From assembly GCF_900142545.1 (NCBI RefSeq), contig NZ_FRBF01000015.1:16380-80379 (forward strand): a stretch of DNA of 64,000 nucleotides. The letters run 5' to 3'. Shown here piece by piece: positions 8,220 through 16,346 of this stretch. The stretch's first letter is position 1, and every line of letters begins with the position of its first letter. The stretch is from Fibrobacter sp. UWT2. GTDB lineage: Bacteria > Fibrobacterota > Fibrobacteria > Fibrobacterales > Fibrobacteraceae. The translations under genes were made by a program, and so were the position numbers. The notes under the pieces are model-generated. The model saw only the letters and a list, made by a program, of their open reading frames with translations, ran no database searches and was not told where the DNA came from.

Positions 8220-8225
8220 ACGCTT

Positions 8226-9056
8226 ATGTTTGCGATTAAGGTCCAAGGTGTTTCGTTTACTTACCCCGGTGCTCCAGTGAAGGCGCTTGCCTCGGTGAAT
8301 CTCGAAATTCCCGAAGGCAGTTTCTTTGCGCTCCTGGGCCCGAATGGGGCGGGCAAGACCACGCTTTTGCGACTCTTGTGCGGGCGATTCGCGAAGTTTT
8401 CGGGCTCGCTTGAAATTGCAGACGGTTTGCGCGGCAAGAATGGTTTTCTCGACGCAAAAGCCTGCGGAATCTTGCTTGAAAATCCGGGTGTTTACCCGAA
8501 GCTTTCGATTGCGGAATACGTGGACTATTTCGTGGGCTTCTACGCGGCGCGCAATCCCGAGTGGAATGAATCTGCCGCCCGTGAACGCATCGCGACTCTT
8601 GCGAAAAAGTTGGAATTGCCGGATTCTGCAACCCGCATGGGTAAACTTTCGCTCGGTAACCGCCAGAAGGTGCAGCTGCTGCGTGCCATGGCGCCGTCGC
8701 CAAAGCTTTTGATTCTTGACGAGCCGGTCGCAAACTTGGATCCGATGGCGCGTGAAACCGTATGGAGCCTGCTTGCCGACTGGCGCAAAGACGAAGGCGG
8801 TACCGCTATCGTTTGCTCGCATATTCTCGCTGAAATGGAAGAAGAGGCAACGGATTATGCTATCATTGACCGCGGCCAACTCCTGAAGAGCGGGCGAGTC
8901 GCCGACCTTGCCGGCGAATCGGCGTCGTTCAAAGTGGACTCTGCCGCATCATTAGAGCAAATTCGCGCGGCTCTCGCTGCGGCTGGAATTAAAGCAAATG
9001 TTACGCCTTCCGCATCGAATCTCGCGAATGTCTATCGCGAAACGGTCGGCGCCTAG
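8226..9056 (+). CDS. ABC transporter ATP-binding protein
   Basis: 276-aa nucleotide-binding subunit with Walker A GPNGAGKTTLL, Q-loop region, signature LSLGNRQKVQ (a variant of LSGGQ), Walker B LLILDEPVANLD and the H-loop CSHIL. It is closest in style to the CcmA/DrrA-like ATPases that drive two-component exporters. The C-terminal ~60 residues (GRVADLAGESASFKV onward) are the extra domain often seen in such subunits. No permease gene is adjacent: upstream is glyA and downstream is a convergent gene overlapping by 4 bp, so the partner must lie elsewhere. The ATG at 8226 is chosen over an in-frame ATG at 8139 because the latter lies upstream of the -10 box. No Shine-Dalgarno sequence is visible. 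Confidence 0.85.
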   Translation: MFAIKVQGVSFTYPGAPVKALASVNLEIPEGSFFALLGPNGAGKTTLLRLLCGRFAKFSGSLEIADGLRGKNGFLDAKACGILLENPGVYPKLSIAEYVDYFVGFYAARNPEWNESAARERIATLAKKLELPDSATRMGKLSLGNRQKVQLLRAMAPSPKLLILDEPVANLDPMARETVWSLLADWRKDEGGTAIVCSHILAEMEEEATDYAIIDRGQLLKSGRVADLAGESASFKVDSAASLEQIRAALAAAGIKANVTPSASNLANVYRETVGA

Positions 9057-10933
9057 AACGTCTGCGACAGGTCGAAGGCGAATCTGCCCCAGCCGAATTT
9101 TTCCGGATTCCAGTTGCTCAAATCCTTCTTGAACGCGTAATCTAGACGGAAGGTCAGGAACTGCCAACGGTAACGCACACCGGCGCCAAGGCTTTCGCTT
9201 TCACGTTCTTCGTACAAATCTTTTTCATGGTCGGTCACGAGAGTCCAATCGTAGAATTGCACAATCTGCCAGCGCTGCCAAGACTTCCACGGGAACGTCC
9301 AGCGGATTTCTTCGTTGAATCGGTAGTAGAGCGGAGTCAGACCCGTATTGATAATCTTGTCGCCGTTTTCGTCGGTGGACTCGTTGCTTGCGAAAATACT
9401 TCTGAAGCGGTAGCCGCGAACAGAACGCGTACCGCCCTGGTAGAAGATTCTGGCATCGTCTTCGATTGCCTTGGCGAAGAATTTACCGACGCTTCCGCTA
9501 ACGGCCCCGTTGAAAGTCCAGAAGAGCGGATGGTAAAGGTTCACCGTCATTTCGCCGTAGGTGTACGGGTCGCCCACCATCGTCAGGTTTTGAATATCCG
9601 CCTTCCAGTTGGTGCCCGTGCCAAATGTCGGTGCAAAGCGCAAGCCCCTCGTGGGGTTAAAGTAATCGTTGGTGTAGTCGAATGTCAGCGCAATTTCGCC
9701 CTTGAGCTTAAAGAGGCTTGAATCGTTCTTGTTCACGTATCGGGTATCGAGCGTACTGCGGAAGCGAATTCTCTTGGTAAGGCCGAAGGTCAAGTCGCCA
9801 CGGTTAATCACTTCGTAACGTTCTTCCAAACTGTCGGGGTATGCCGGCGGATTGATTTTTTCGTGGTTTAGCGTAAGGCGGTCTTCAAAACGGATTGCCG
9901 TCGGAATGAAACTGAACGAGGTTCCGAACAAGAGCGGATTTGCATAGCCAATAGATGCTTCTTGCTTGTGCTGGGCGATTTGGGCGCTCGTCGAAAATTC
10001 ATGCAGTCTTCCAAAGAAGTTCTTGTGCTTTGCAGAAGCCTGTGCGCCAAAACCGTAAATTTCTTCGAAGAAGAACCCATAGCGGGTTTCGCCCGGAACG
10101 CGCTCCGTCACATTCAGGTAAACGTCCGAAAGACCGTCGCTTCTCAGGGAGTCGCTCATCTTGATTTGCGTAAAGAGCTGCGTCGAGAAGAGTTTGTTTC
10201 TAAAGGTGTTGTACTGGTTACCGTCAATGATTTCGCCTTCGGGAATTCGCCACAGACTTGAAAGCCATGCCGTGTCGGTAAGGCCGGTCTCAGAAATGAC
10301 GATATTTGGATTTCGCTTGTCTTTGGTGCGGTGGCTTGAAGAATTCATGTTGCCCATGATGACTTTTGCACCGGGATCAATGGTGATTTCAACATAAATC
10401 TTCTTTTGCGTGGTGTCGATTTTTTCGATAGAAGAAAGCGTGGTATGCAAGTATCCTTCGCGGCGGTATGCCTTCTGGATGTCTTCCATATCTTCGGCGA
10501 TATCGTCTTGGTTGTAAAGGTGGTCTTGCGCGATGTTTAACTTTGTCTCGTCAATTTCAACTTTTCGGTCTTCAGGGACAATCAACTTCGCTCCGCTAAA
10601 GCGGTAACGTTCGCCGTCGCGAATGGTGATGTAGTAGCCGCGAATGCAACTGTCTTGAGCGACGTAGTTGCGTTGAATGTCCATCGTCAAGTTGAGACTG
10701 TAGTAACTGCGAGAGTAGTAAAGCGCCTTGATGTTTTCCAACGAAAGACGCATCATGAAGTCTTGCTTGGTGGTGTCCATTTTACCGAATTCTTCGGGAA
10801 TGTCAAGCTGTTCTTCTAGCTGGAAATTCGAGAATGCCTTGTTGCCCCTGATGTCGAGGTACCAAGGGTGCTTATCTTCTTCGGCAAAGCAGAGGAATGT
10901 GAGAGCTAAAAGAAGGAGTAGGATTTTTCTCAT
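9053..10933 (-). CDS. tamA: Omp85-family outer membrane assembly protein, TamA-like
   Basis: 626 aa. It has a signal peptide (MRKILLLLLALTFLCFA), several POTRA-like units in the first ~280 residues (for example EDMEDIQKAYRREGYLHTTL and KIYVEITIDPGAKVIMG) and a C-terminal 16-strand-type barrel. RGLRFAPTFGTG and QGGTRSVRGYRFRS match the conserved barrel loop (RGY/RGF motif of BamA/TamA), and the protein ends in aromatic Phe (FDLSQTF). It is translated directly after tamB (stop and start overlap as ATGA), so the two form an operon; this pairing is the reason to call it TamA rather than BamA. Role in the family: outer membrane partner of TamB in protein insertion and lipid homeostasis. It overlaps the end of the convergent ABC ATPase gene by 4 bp. 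Confidence 0.82.
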   Translation of the reverse strand: MRKILLLLLALTFLCFAEEDKHPWYLDIRGNKAFSNFQLEEQLDIPEEFGKMDTTKQDFMMRLSLENIKALYYSRSYYSLNLTMDIQRNYVAQDSCIRGYYITIRDGERYRFSGAKLIVPEDRKVEIDETKLNIAQDHLYNQDDIAEDMEDIQKAYRREGYLHTTLSSIEKIDTTQKKIYVEITIDPGAKVIMGNMNSSSHRTKDKRNPNIVISETGLTDTAWLSSLWRIPEGEIIDGNQYNTFRNKLFSTQLFTQIKMSDSLRSDGLSDVYLNVTERVPGETRYGFFFEEIYGFGAQASAKHKNFFGRLHEFSTSAQIAQHKQEASIGYANPLLFGTSFSFIPTAIRFEDRLTLNHEKINPPAYPDSLEERYEVINRGDLTFGLTKRIRFRSTLDTRYVNKNDSSLFKLKGEIALTFDYTNDYFNPTRGLRFAPTFGTGTNWKADIQNLTMVGDPYTYGEMTVNLYHPLFWTFNGAVSGSVGKFFAKAIEDDARIFYQGGTRSVRGYRFRSIFASNESTDENGDKIINTGLTPLYYRFNEEIRWTFPWKSWQRWQIVQFYDWTLVTDHEKDLYEERESESLGAGVRYRWQFLTFRLDYAFKKDLSNWNPEKFGWGRFAFDLSQTF

Positions 10934-13900
10934 TTTGAATCCTCCTTTTGCTTAGAGGGCGATTCTATGGCTTCGCACCGTCCAATACCCAGTAGACAGG
11001 GGTTCCAGAATCGATACACGTAGTTGATACCGATGTTCTTTTCCAAACGGTCGTTGCTTCCGGCTCCGGTACTAGTCAGGTACTGCTTGGAATTCAGCAT
11101 GCCGTTCAAGTACAAGGTGGGCGATAGATGGTTCTCGTGAGAATACTCGTCTTCTTGGAACACAGGCAGTGTGTAGTTGACACCGAATTGTAGAGACTGG
11201 TCGTAAGTCGGGTTGTCGCTCTGGTCTTGCGTATAGCCGAAGATCAAACTCAAGTTCTTGACCCAGCGGTCAAGCGAAACCGGTATCTTGAAGTAACTGG
11301 AGTCTTTGTCGCTGGTGGTGTTGCTTTCGAAGAACATCACCTTCATGTCGATGTCGCCAATGTAGTCGCCACCCAAGGTCTTGTTGGCCGTCGTCGAAAT
11401 GACTTTGCCGATAGCCTTGCCGGCCAACTTGTTCCAGTCGGTTTCTTCGCCGTTGTCGTTTGCGATACAGCCGAGCAAGATGTTGTAGTAAATCGATGCG
11501 GTAGAAGATTCGTTGCCGCAGTTCGAGGATGGAACGGCTTGTAGGTTCGAAATAGTTCCTTGTAGGTCAAGATTGATGGGGCAAGTTTCTTTTTCTGTTT
11601 CGTTCGTTTCTGAACAGTAGGGAAGTTCCTGGCTACTGGAAACATCAACCACGCCCTTTTGCCAAGGAACAACGTTCCAAGAAATCATGAAGGCGTTCAG
11701 CTCGAATTCGTAAATGTCCTTGACTCCGATAAAGCCGGTGTTGGTATTGGTGATGTCGCCGTGCAATAGCGGACGCACCGTGTTACCGAGAACCCAAATG
11801 TCAACGGTTAACGGGAAGGTTGCAAAGGGTGTTACGATGGCAATCGAGTCTTTTTGGGAGTCGCTGATATGCATGGCCAAGTTGATGGGACTCGATACGG
11901 AAATCTTTTCTTCTTGGGCTCCGCTCTTGCGTAGCTTGGCCACAAAGTTGTTGAACATGGTTAGGTACTTGTCAAGAGCCGTCGGCGTCACATCGATATC
12001 CAAGTCTCTGTAGAATACCATCTTGTCGATGGAAATGTCGCCTGTAATGGTGCTGTTCTTGATGATGCCTTCTTGGCTGTGCGGAATCTTGAAGCCGATG
12101 TTACCGCGGGCAATCGCTTCGGCCTCGCCGTAAATGGAGTTGTTGAACTTGTAAGAAATTTTGGGAATGTTTGCCGTCACTAGCAGATCTTCTTCGCTGT
12201 CGGTCATGGTACTGCTGATGTCTTCAAGCACAAGGTAGTGAGATTCTGTCTTGATGGAGTAACGGTCCGAATGGACATTGATAGAATCCAGCTTCATGCT
12301 GTCCAGGTTAAACTGCAATGTACCCGAGATGACTTCGTCGTTTTCGTTTCGTGTTCTTGCTTCGTAAATGTTCAGGAGTCCGTTTTCAACATGGCCGCGC
12401 ATGTAGATGGGGAATTGCACCTTGGTCTTGGGAGGCTCGTAAATAGTGGAGTCCAGTCGAAGGTCTGCGGTAATACCGGTAAGGCCTTTGCGCAGTTCAG
12501 CGGAAATATCGATGTGCAAGTCCGTATTCTTGATTTCGCTGACAGTTCCCGGAATGAACCAAGAGCCGTTTGCGTCCACGGTTCCACTGAAGATGAAATC
12601 GTTGTCGATAAAGCCTTCGGCCCAGAGAGTGCCTTCGTTATCACTACCATGCGAGAAACTCACGTGTCGCTTGTCGCTAAAGACATTGTCAATAATCACC
12701 TGCGTGTTGCCGGTCCAGCCACCGCCACCGATGTCCAGGTAAGAATTCAGCTCGATCTTGTCGTTTTCAGCAAAGATGTTCAGTTTGCGAATGTTGAACA
12801 GGTCCGGCGGAATCTTTCGGAAGTTAATGTCTGCAAAACTCAAGTTACCAATCAGCTTGTTGCCTTGGCTGTACGTCAGGTCGCCATTCAGCATGCCAGA
12901 AGTGAGCGTGCTGTCGTTAAAGCCTTCTAGCAGTAGCGGTATGCTGAATTCGTGAGAAGAAATGTTGGCGAATAGAACTTGAACGGGCAAGAAGGTGGTC
13001 GGCTTGAAGTTGGGGTTGGAATCGTTAGGCAAAATGAAGACGGTAGATGCCGTAACGGAGTTCCTGTTGTGAATGGCTTTGAAGTTGTCTACGAAGAGCG
13101 TGTCTTCGTCTGCGCGAATGGATGTCTCGAGGCTCACGTTGAAGGCGTCCAAACCGCCATCCACGGTAACGTCCAGTTTTCCGACCCGGTTGTCAAAGTC
13201 GTGGTGCCATTCGCCGCTTACCTTTCCGCGAATGTTTCTGCCTAGCTTGATGTCCGAGAAGGGAATTGTCTCGAAGATCACCTTGTCCGCCTCGACGTCG
13301 AGTGCGATGGTGTCTCCGATGTGTACGTACGCGCTTGCTTGTCCGCCATGCTGTTGCCGCACGTTCCAAGACGTGTGGGGGTGCGGGTCGTTCCATTTTA
13401 CGTCGCCATCGAAGTCGAAGGTTTCCTTAGGAGCGTAAATGATGCCGTTAGAGAAATCAATTCCTTTCTTGTTGATCGCCAACATCACTTGTAGCGAGTC
13501 TGCGGCAATGTGGTAGGCGTTGATGATGGAGTTAATCTTGGCAAGGATTTTCAGGGAATGTCCGTCAAAGGAACCGTAGGCTTTAGAACGGGCGCCTAGG
13601 GTGAGGTTGCCTTGAGTCCAGTCTAGAGCCCAAGGTTCGTAGGGCGAAATGTCACCGGTAAACGTGAGCGAAAGAGAATCCTTGAAGTTGATGACGGCGT
13701 CGACTTGGGAGCCTTGGCGAGTTTCTGCAGAAACCGTCAGCTCGTTATCGTAGAGTTCGCCCGATTTGATTTCCATGTCTAGAGGCATCATCTGGGGACC
13801 GAACTTGGCACTCATGTGTCTGACGCGCCCGCTAAAGAAGGCGTTCATTTCTTTGTCCAGGGTGCCGTTCAGCTGAATGCTTCCGCCTTCGTCATTTTGT

Positions 13901-14805
13901 AGCAATACGTCGGCTTCGATGTTGTTCATGTCTCCAGAAAGATCAATGGTCACGTTTTCGGCAAGCAACGGCCAGAAGGCTCCGATGCGGGTCTTGATAT
14001 TCGCTTCGTAGTTCGTGCGTTTCTTTTGCAAGTCGAAGCTTGCGTTCGCGCTTACCTTGACTTTCCCGAGCTCGGGAACCGCCTTGGGGAGTTCTACAGG
14101 AATCCAGTCTTCGGGATTGTCTATGGTGACGTCCGTTTTCGTCTTGATGCGGCCCAAGTTGTTTTTGGGCGCTTCTACGCTTAAGACGATCGCGTCTTTT
14201 TGTGTCTTGACGTTGCCGGAAACCTTTAGCATGTCGCTGTTGAAGTCGGCGTTGAGATCCAACTTTGCCGGACTTGAAATGAAGTCGCCACTGATTCTGT
14301 TTGCCTTGAGGGCTACCGCCTTTTCGCCGCGGCTTTCTACGGAAATGTTGCTAGCTTGCCAACTCTTGCCGTCGGAGAGAGTAACTCGTGCTTCTCTGAC
14401 GTCGACTTGGACTGGGATTGGAAATTTTAACTTCTCCGGGAATTGGGGAATTTCGTTTGATTTCTTTTTCGGGGCGCTTTCTTTGGGTAGCTGGATGACG
14501 GCTATGGCCGAATCCATTTGCAGGTTGACTCCCTTGGGTTCCCCGAGCAAGGTGATTTCCAGATTCGGGTTTGAAACTTTAATGTCTTGGCCATCAAAAG
14601 AAACTCGAATGGAATCGAAGTGATGGGTCAGAAGGTCGTCCATGCGGTGGCCGTAAGGGCTAATCGTAATGCCTGCGACCGTGTGCGGAGTTGATAGGAA
14701 TCGTTCCAAAAGTGCATGCAGGAACCAGACGCCAAGGGCAATGGCGCCAACAACAGCCGTGGCGAAGGCGGCTGTTCCTAGAAATGTCGTCGGTCTCTTG
14801 ATCAA
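10930..14805 (-). CDS. tamB: Translocation/assembly module TamB-like protein (DUF490)
   Basis: 1291-aa AsmA-superfamily protein bridging inner and outer membrane. An N-terminal membrane anchor (FATAVVGAIALGVWFLHALL) is followed by about 1,100 residues of repeated short beta-strands (alternating pattern with phrases such as GDISIDKMVFYRDLDIDV). The C-terminal DUF490 region includes the typical PLLHGDITNTNTGFIGV and the final barrel-docking strands. Known role of the family: with TamA, and as an intermembrane phospholipid conduit. The start is TTG at 14805, preceded by TATAAT (complement of 14817-14822); no ATG fits the anchor. It overlaps tamA by 4 bp and is divergent from sbcD. Confidence 0.85.
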   Translation of the reverse strand: MIKRPTTFLGTAAFATAVVGAIALGVWFLHALLERFLSTPHTVAGITISPYGHRMDDLLTHHFDSIRVSFDGQDIKVSNPNLEITLLGEPKGVNLQMDSAIAVIQLPKESAPKKKSNEIPQFPEKLKFPIPVQVDVREARVTLSDGKSWQASNISVESRGEKAVALKANRISGDFISSPAKLDLNADFNSDMLKVSGNVKTQKDAIVLSVEAPKNNLGRIKTKTDVTIDNPEDWIPVELPKAVPELGKVKVSANASFDLQKKRTNYEANIKTRIGAFWPLLAENVTIDLSGDMNNIEADVLLQNDEGGSIQLNGTLDKEMNAFFSGRVRHMSAKFGPQMMPLDMEIKSGELYDNELTVSAETRQGSQVDAVINFKDSLSLTFTGDISPYEPWALDWTQGNLTLGARSKAYGSFDGHSLKILAKINSIINAYHIAADSLQVMLAINKKGIDFSNGIIYAPKETFDFDGDVKWNDPHPHTSWNVRQQHGGQASAYVHIGDTIALDVEADKVIFETIPFSDIKLGRNIRGKVSGEWHHDFDNRVGKLDVTVDGGLDAFNVSLETSIRADEDTLFVDNFKAIHNRNSVTASTVFILPNDSNPNFKPTTFLPVQVLFANISSHEFSIPLLLEGFNDSTLTSGMLNGDLTYSQGNKLIGNLSFADINFRKIPPDLFNIRKLNIFAENDKIELNSYLDIGGGGWTGNTQVIIDNVFSDKRHVSFSHGSDNEGTLWAEGFIDNDFIFSGTVDANGSWFIPGTVSEIKNTDLHIDISAELRKGLTGITADLRLDSTIYEPPKTKVQFPIYMRGHVENGLLNIYEARTRNENDEVISGTLQFNLDSMKLDSINVHSDRYSIKTESHYLVLEDISSTMTDSEEDLLVTANIPKISYKFNNSIYGEAEAIARGNIGFKIPHSQEGIIKNSTITGDISIDKMVFYRDLDIDVTPTALDKYLTMFNNFVAKLRKSGAQEEKISVSSPINLAMHISDSQKDSIAIVTPFATFPLTVDIWVLGNTVRPLLHGDITNTNTGFIGVKDIYEFELNAFMISWNVVPWQKGVVDVSSSQELPYCSETNETEKETCPINLDLQGTISNLQAVPSSNCGNESSTASIYYNILLGCIANDNGEETDWNKLAGKAIGKVISTTANKTLGGDYIGDIDMKVMFFESNTTSDKDSSYFKIPVSLDRWVKNLSLIFGYTQDQSDNPTYDQSLQFGVNYTLPVFQEDEYSHENHLSPTLYLNGMLNSKQYLTSTGAGSNDRLEKNIGINYVYRFWNPCLLGIGRCEAIESPSKQKEDSK

Positions 14806-14872
14806 CTTGATTCCAATTATAGAAAATGCAAGGATTCCGGTCTCGGGAAATTACGGGAATGACGCCTGTAAC

Positions 14873-14889
14873 TCGTTGACTGTCAACGA
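14873..14889. promoter_or_regulatory. Palindrome in the tamB-sbcD intergenic region
   Basis: TCGTTGAC-T-GTCAACGA, perfect 8-bp arms around one base. It lies 68 bp upstream of the tamB start and about 150 bp upstream of the sbcD -10. An operator role is inferred only from symmetry and position. The rest of this 276-bp gap holds the two promoters and nothing else I recognise. Confidence 0.4.
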
Positions 14890-15035
14890 ATTAGCGTCTT
14901 TGAAAATAAAGATTTGTAAACGAAGGAAAATGGGCGGGCTTATGGCTGATTTTGAGTGAACGTTTGTGCATTTGTTTTGGACTTTTTGGGCCAAATGTTT
15001 TTTTTGCTTTGACATTTTGTGCCATATTTTCGATA

Positions 15036-15043
15036 GTATATTT
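15036..15043 (+). promoter_or_regulatory. -10 element of the sbcDC operon
   Basis: GTATATTT, 38 nt before the sbcD ATG; AAAGGA provides the ribosome site just before the start. A TTGACA at 15009-15014 is 22 bp upstream of the core, too far for a standard -35. Confidence 0.5.
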
Positions 15044-15081
15044 GGAAGTGAAAATCATCGCCTTCAAGGCAAAGGACTAAG

Positions 15082-16344
15082 ATGAAGCTGATACATACCG
15101 CCGACTGGCATTTGGGCAACTCCATGCACGACATCGACAGGTTAGAAGAATCCAAGCAGTTCCTGGATTGGCTCAAGGAACAAATCGTGGATTTCGGGGC
15201 AGAATGCCTTGTAGTTGCAGGCGATATTTTTGACACGACGAACCCCTCTGTAGAGGCGCGCCGCCTTTATTTCCGCTTTTTGGCCTCTTTGTTGGATACT
15301 TGCTGTAAAAATATTGTACTGGTGGGCGGTAACCACGATTCGGGTGCTCTGCTCGATGCTCCCCGCGATTTGCTGGATGCGCTCAATATCCAGATGGTAG
15401 GTTCCCTGGGCGAGCGTCCGGTCGAAGAATTGATCAAGGAATTGACGGATGCCAATGGCAACGTGGTTGGCATCAGCGCCGCAGTCCCTTACGTGCGCGA
15501 AATGGAATTGCGTCGTTTCAAGACCGAAGACGCTATGGATTTTGCCTCCAATACCTTTAAAGGCCTGTATCATGCCGTGTACGAGGCTGCCGACAAGGTG
15601 CGTAATGGCCGTAATGTGCCCATTATTGCAACGGGACATTTGTATGCTGCCCAGTTGGAAGGTCGTCCGGATAACGATAACGGTAGCGATGCCAAGGAAC
15701 ACGGTATGCGCGATATCGTGGGAAATCTAGGTACTGTTCCCGTGGCGGTTTTCCCGGAAGGTTTTGACTACGTGGCTTTGGGACACATTCATTATACGAC
15801 CATGGTGGCGAAAAATCCGAAAGTCCGCTATTCCGGTTCACCGTTTGTGCTCGGCTTTGACGAAGCGGAACGGGATCACCATATCTTGTTGGTGGACTTG
15901 GCGAAGGATGCGACCCCTGTCGTGGAAAAAATTGTTACTCCGCAGTATTACGCCTTTAAGCGTGTATCGGGCTCCATCGATGCCGTAAAAGATCAGTTGA
16001 AACAGTTGGCTAAAGCTCCGTCCGAAAAACCGTTGAAAGTAGAAGTGGTCTATGACTATATGCCGGGCGTGAGCGTTCATGAAGCTCTTTCGAGTGTGTT
16101 GGAAAAGGCTCCTTTTGAGGTGGTGAGTTGGAAGGTGAACCGTGCGGCATCGCTCTCTGCCGAAGACTTTTCCGACGATGCCCTTGAATCGATTGAAGTC
16201 TTGGATGATGAGGAAATTTTCAGACGCCTCATGATGAGTAAACTCGGTATAACCGAGGCTAATGATGAATTCAATAAGGATTACGAAAAATATCTATCGC
16301 TTTATAGATTGGTTGTAGAAGAAGTGAACAGCGAGGAGGCATAA
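15082..16344 (+). CDS. sbcD: Exonuclease SbcCD, nuclease subunit D
   Basis: Mre11-type metallophosphoesterase, 420 aa. With SbcC it cuts hairpins and processes DNA ends and protein-blocked ends. All metal-binding motifs are visible: HTADWHLGN (DxH), VVAGDIFD (GDxxD), VGGNHDS (GNHD), ATGHLYA and ALGHIHYTT (GHxH). The C-terminal capping domain follows from about residue 270 and the end is acidic. The ATG at 15082 has AAAGGA 7 nt upstream. sbcC starts 2 bp after its stop, so the two are translated from one message. Confidence 0.96.
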   Translation: MKLIHTADWHLGNSMHDIDRLEESKQFLDWLKEQIVDFGAECLVVAGDIFDTTNPSVEARRLYFRFLASLLDTCCKNIVLVGGNHDSGALLDAPRDLLDALNIQMVGSLGERPVEELIKELTDANGNVVGISAAVPYVREMELRRFKTEDAMDFASNTFKGLYHAVYEAADKVRNGRNVPIIATGHLYAAQLEGRPDNDNGSDAKEHGMRDIVGNLGTVPVAVFPEGFDYVALGHIHYTTMVAKNPKVRYSGSPFVLGFDEAERDHHILLVDLAKDATPVVEKIVTPQYYAFKRVSGSIDAVKDQLKQLAKAPSEKPLKVEVVYDYMPGVSVHEALSSVLEKAPFEVVSWKVNRAASLSAEDFSDDALESIEVLDDEEIFRRLMMSKLGITEANDEFNKDYEKYLSLYRLVVEEVNSEEA

Positions 16345-16346
16345 AC

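Noticed and set aside
8139..8225. Longer version of the ABC ATPase
   Set aside because: It would begin upstream of the -10 box and inside hairpin repeats; the conserved domain starts at the ATG at 8226.
14957..14970. LexA (SOS) box upstream of sbcD or other repair genes
   Set aside because: The Fibrobacter LexA site is, as I recall, TGCNC-N4-GTGCA. The best match here (TGAACGTTTGTGCA) has a mismatch in the conserved half and is about 65 bp from the -10; none was seen before radA or the helicase.
14938..15240. Short open frame on the minus strand covering the start of sbcD
   Set aside because: It overlaps the conserved nuclease motifs of sbcD and has no coding features.
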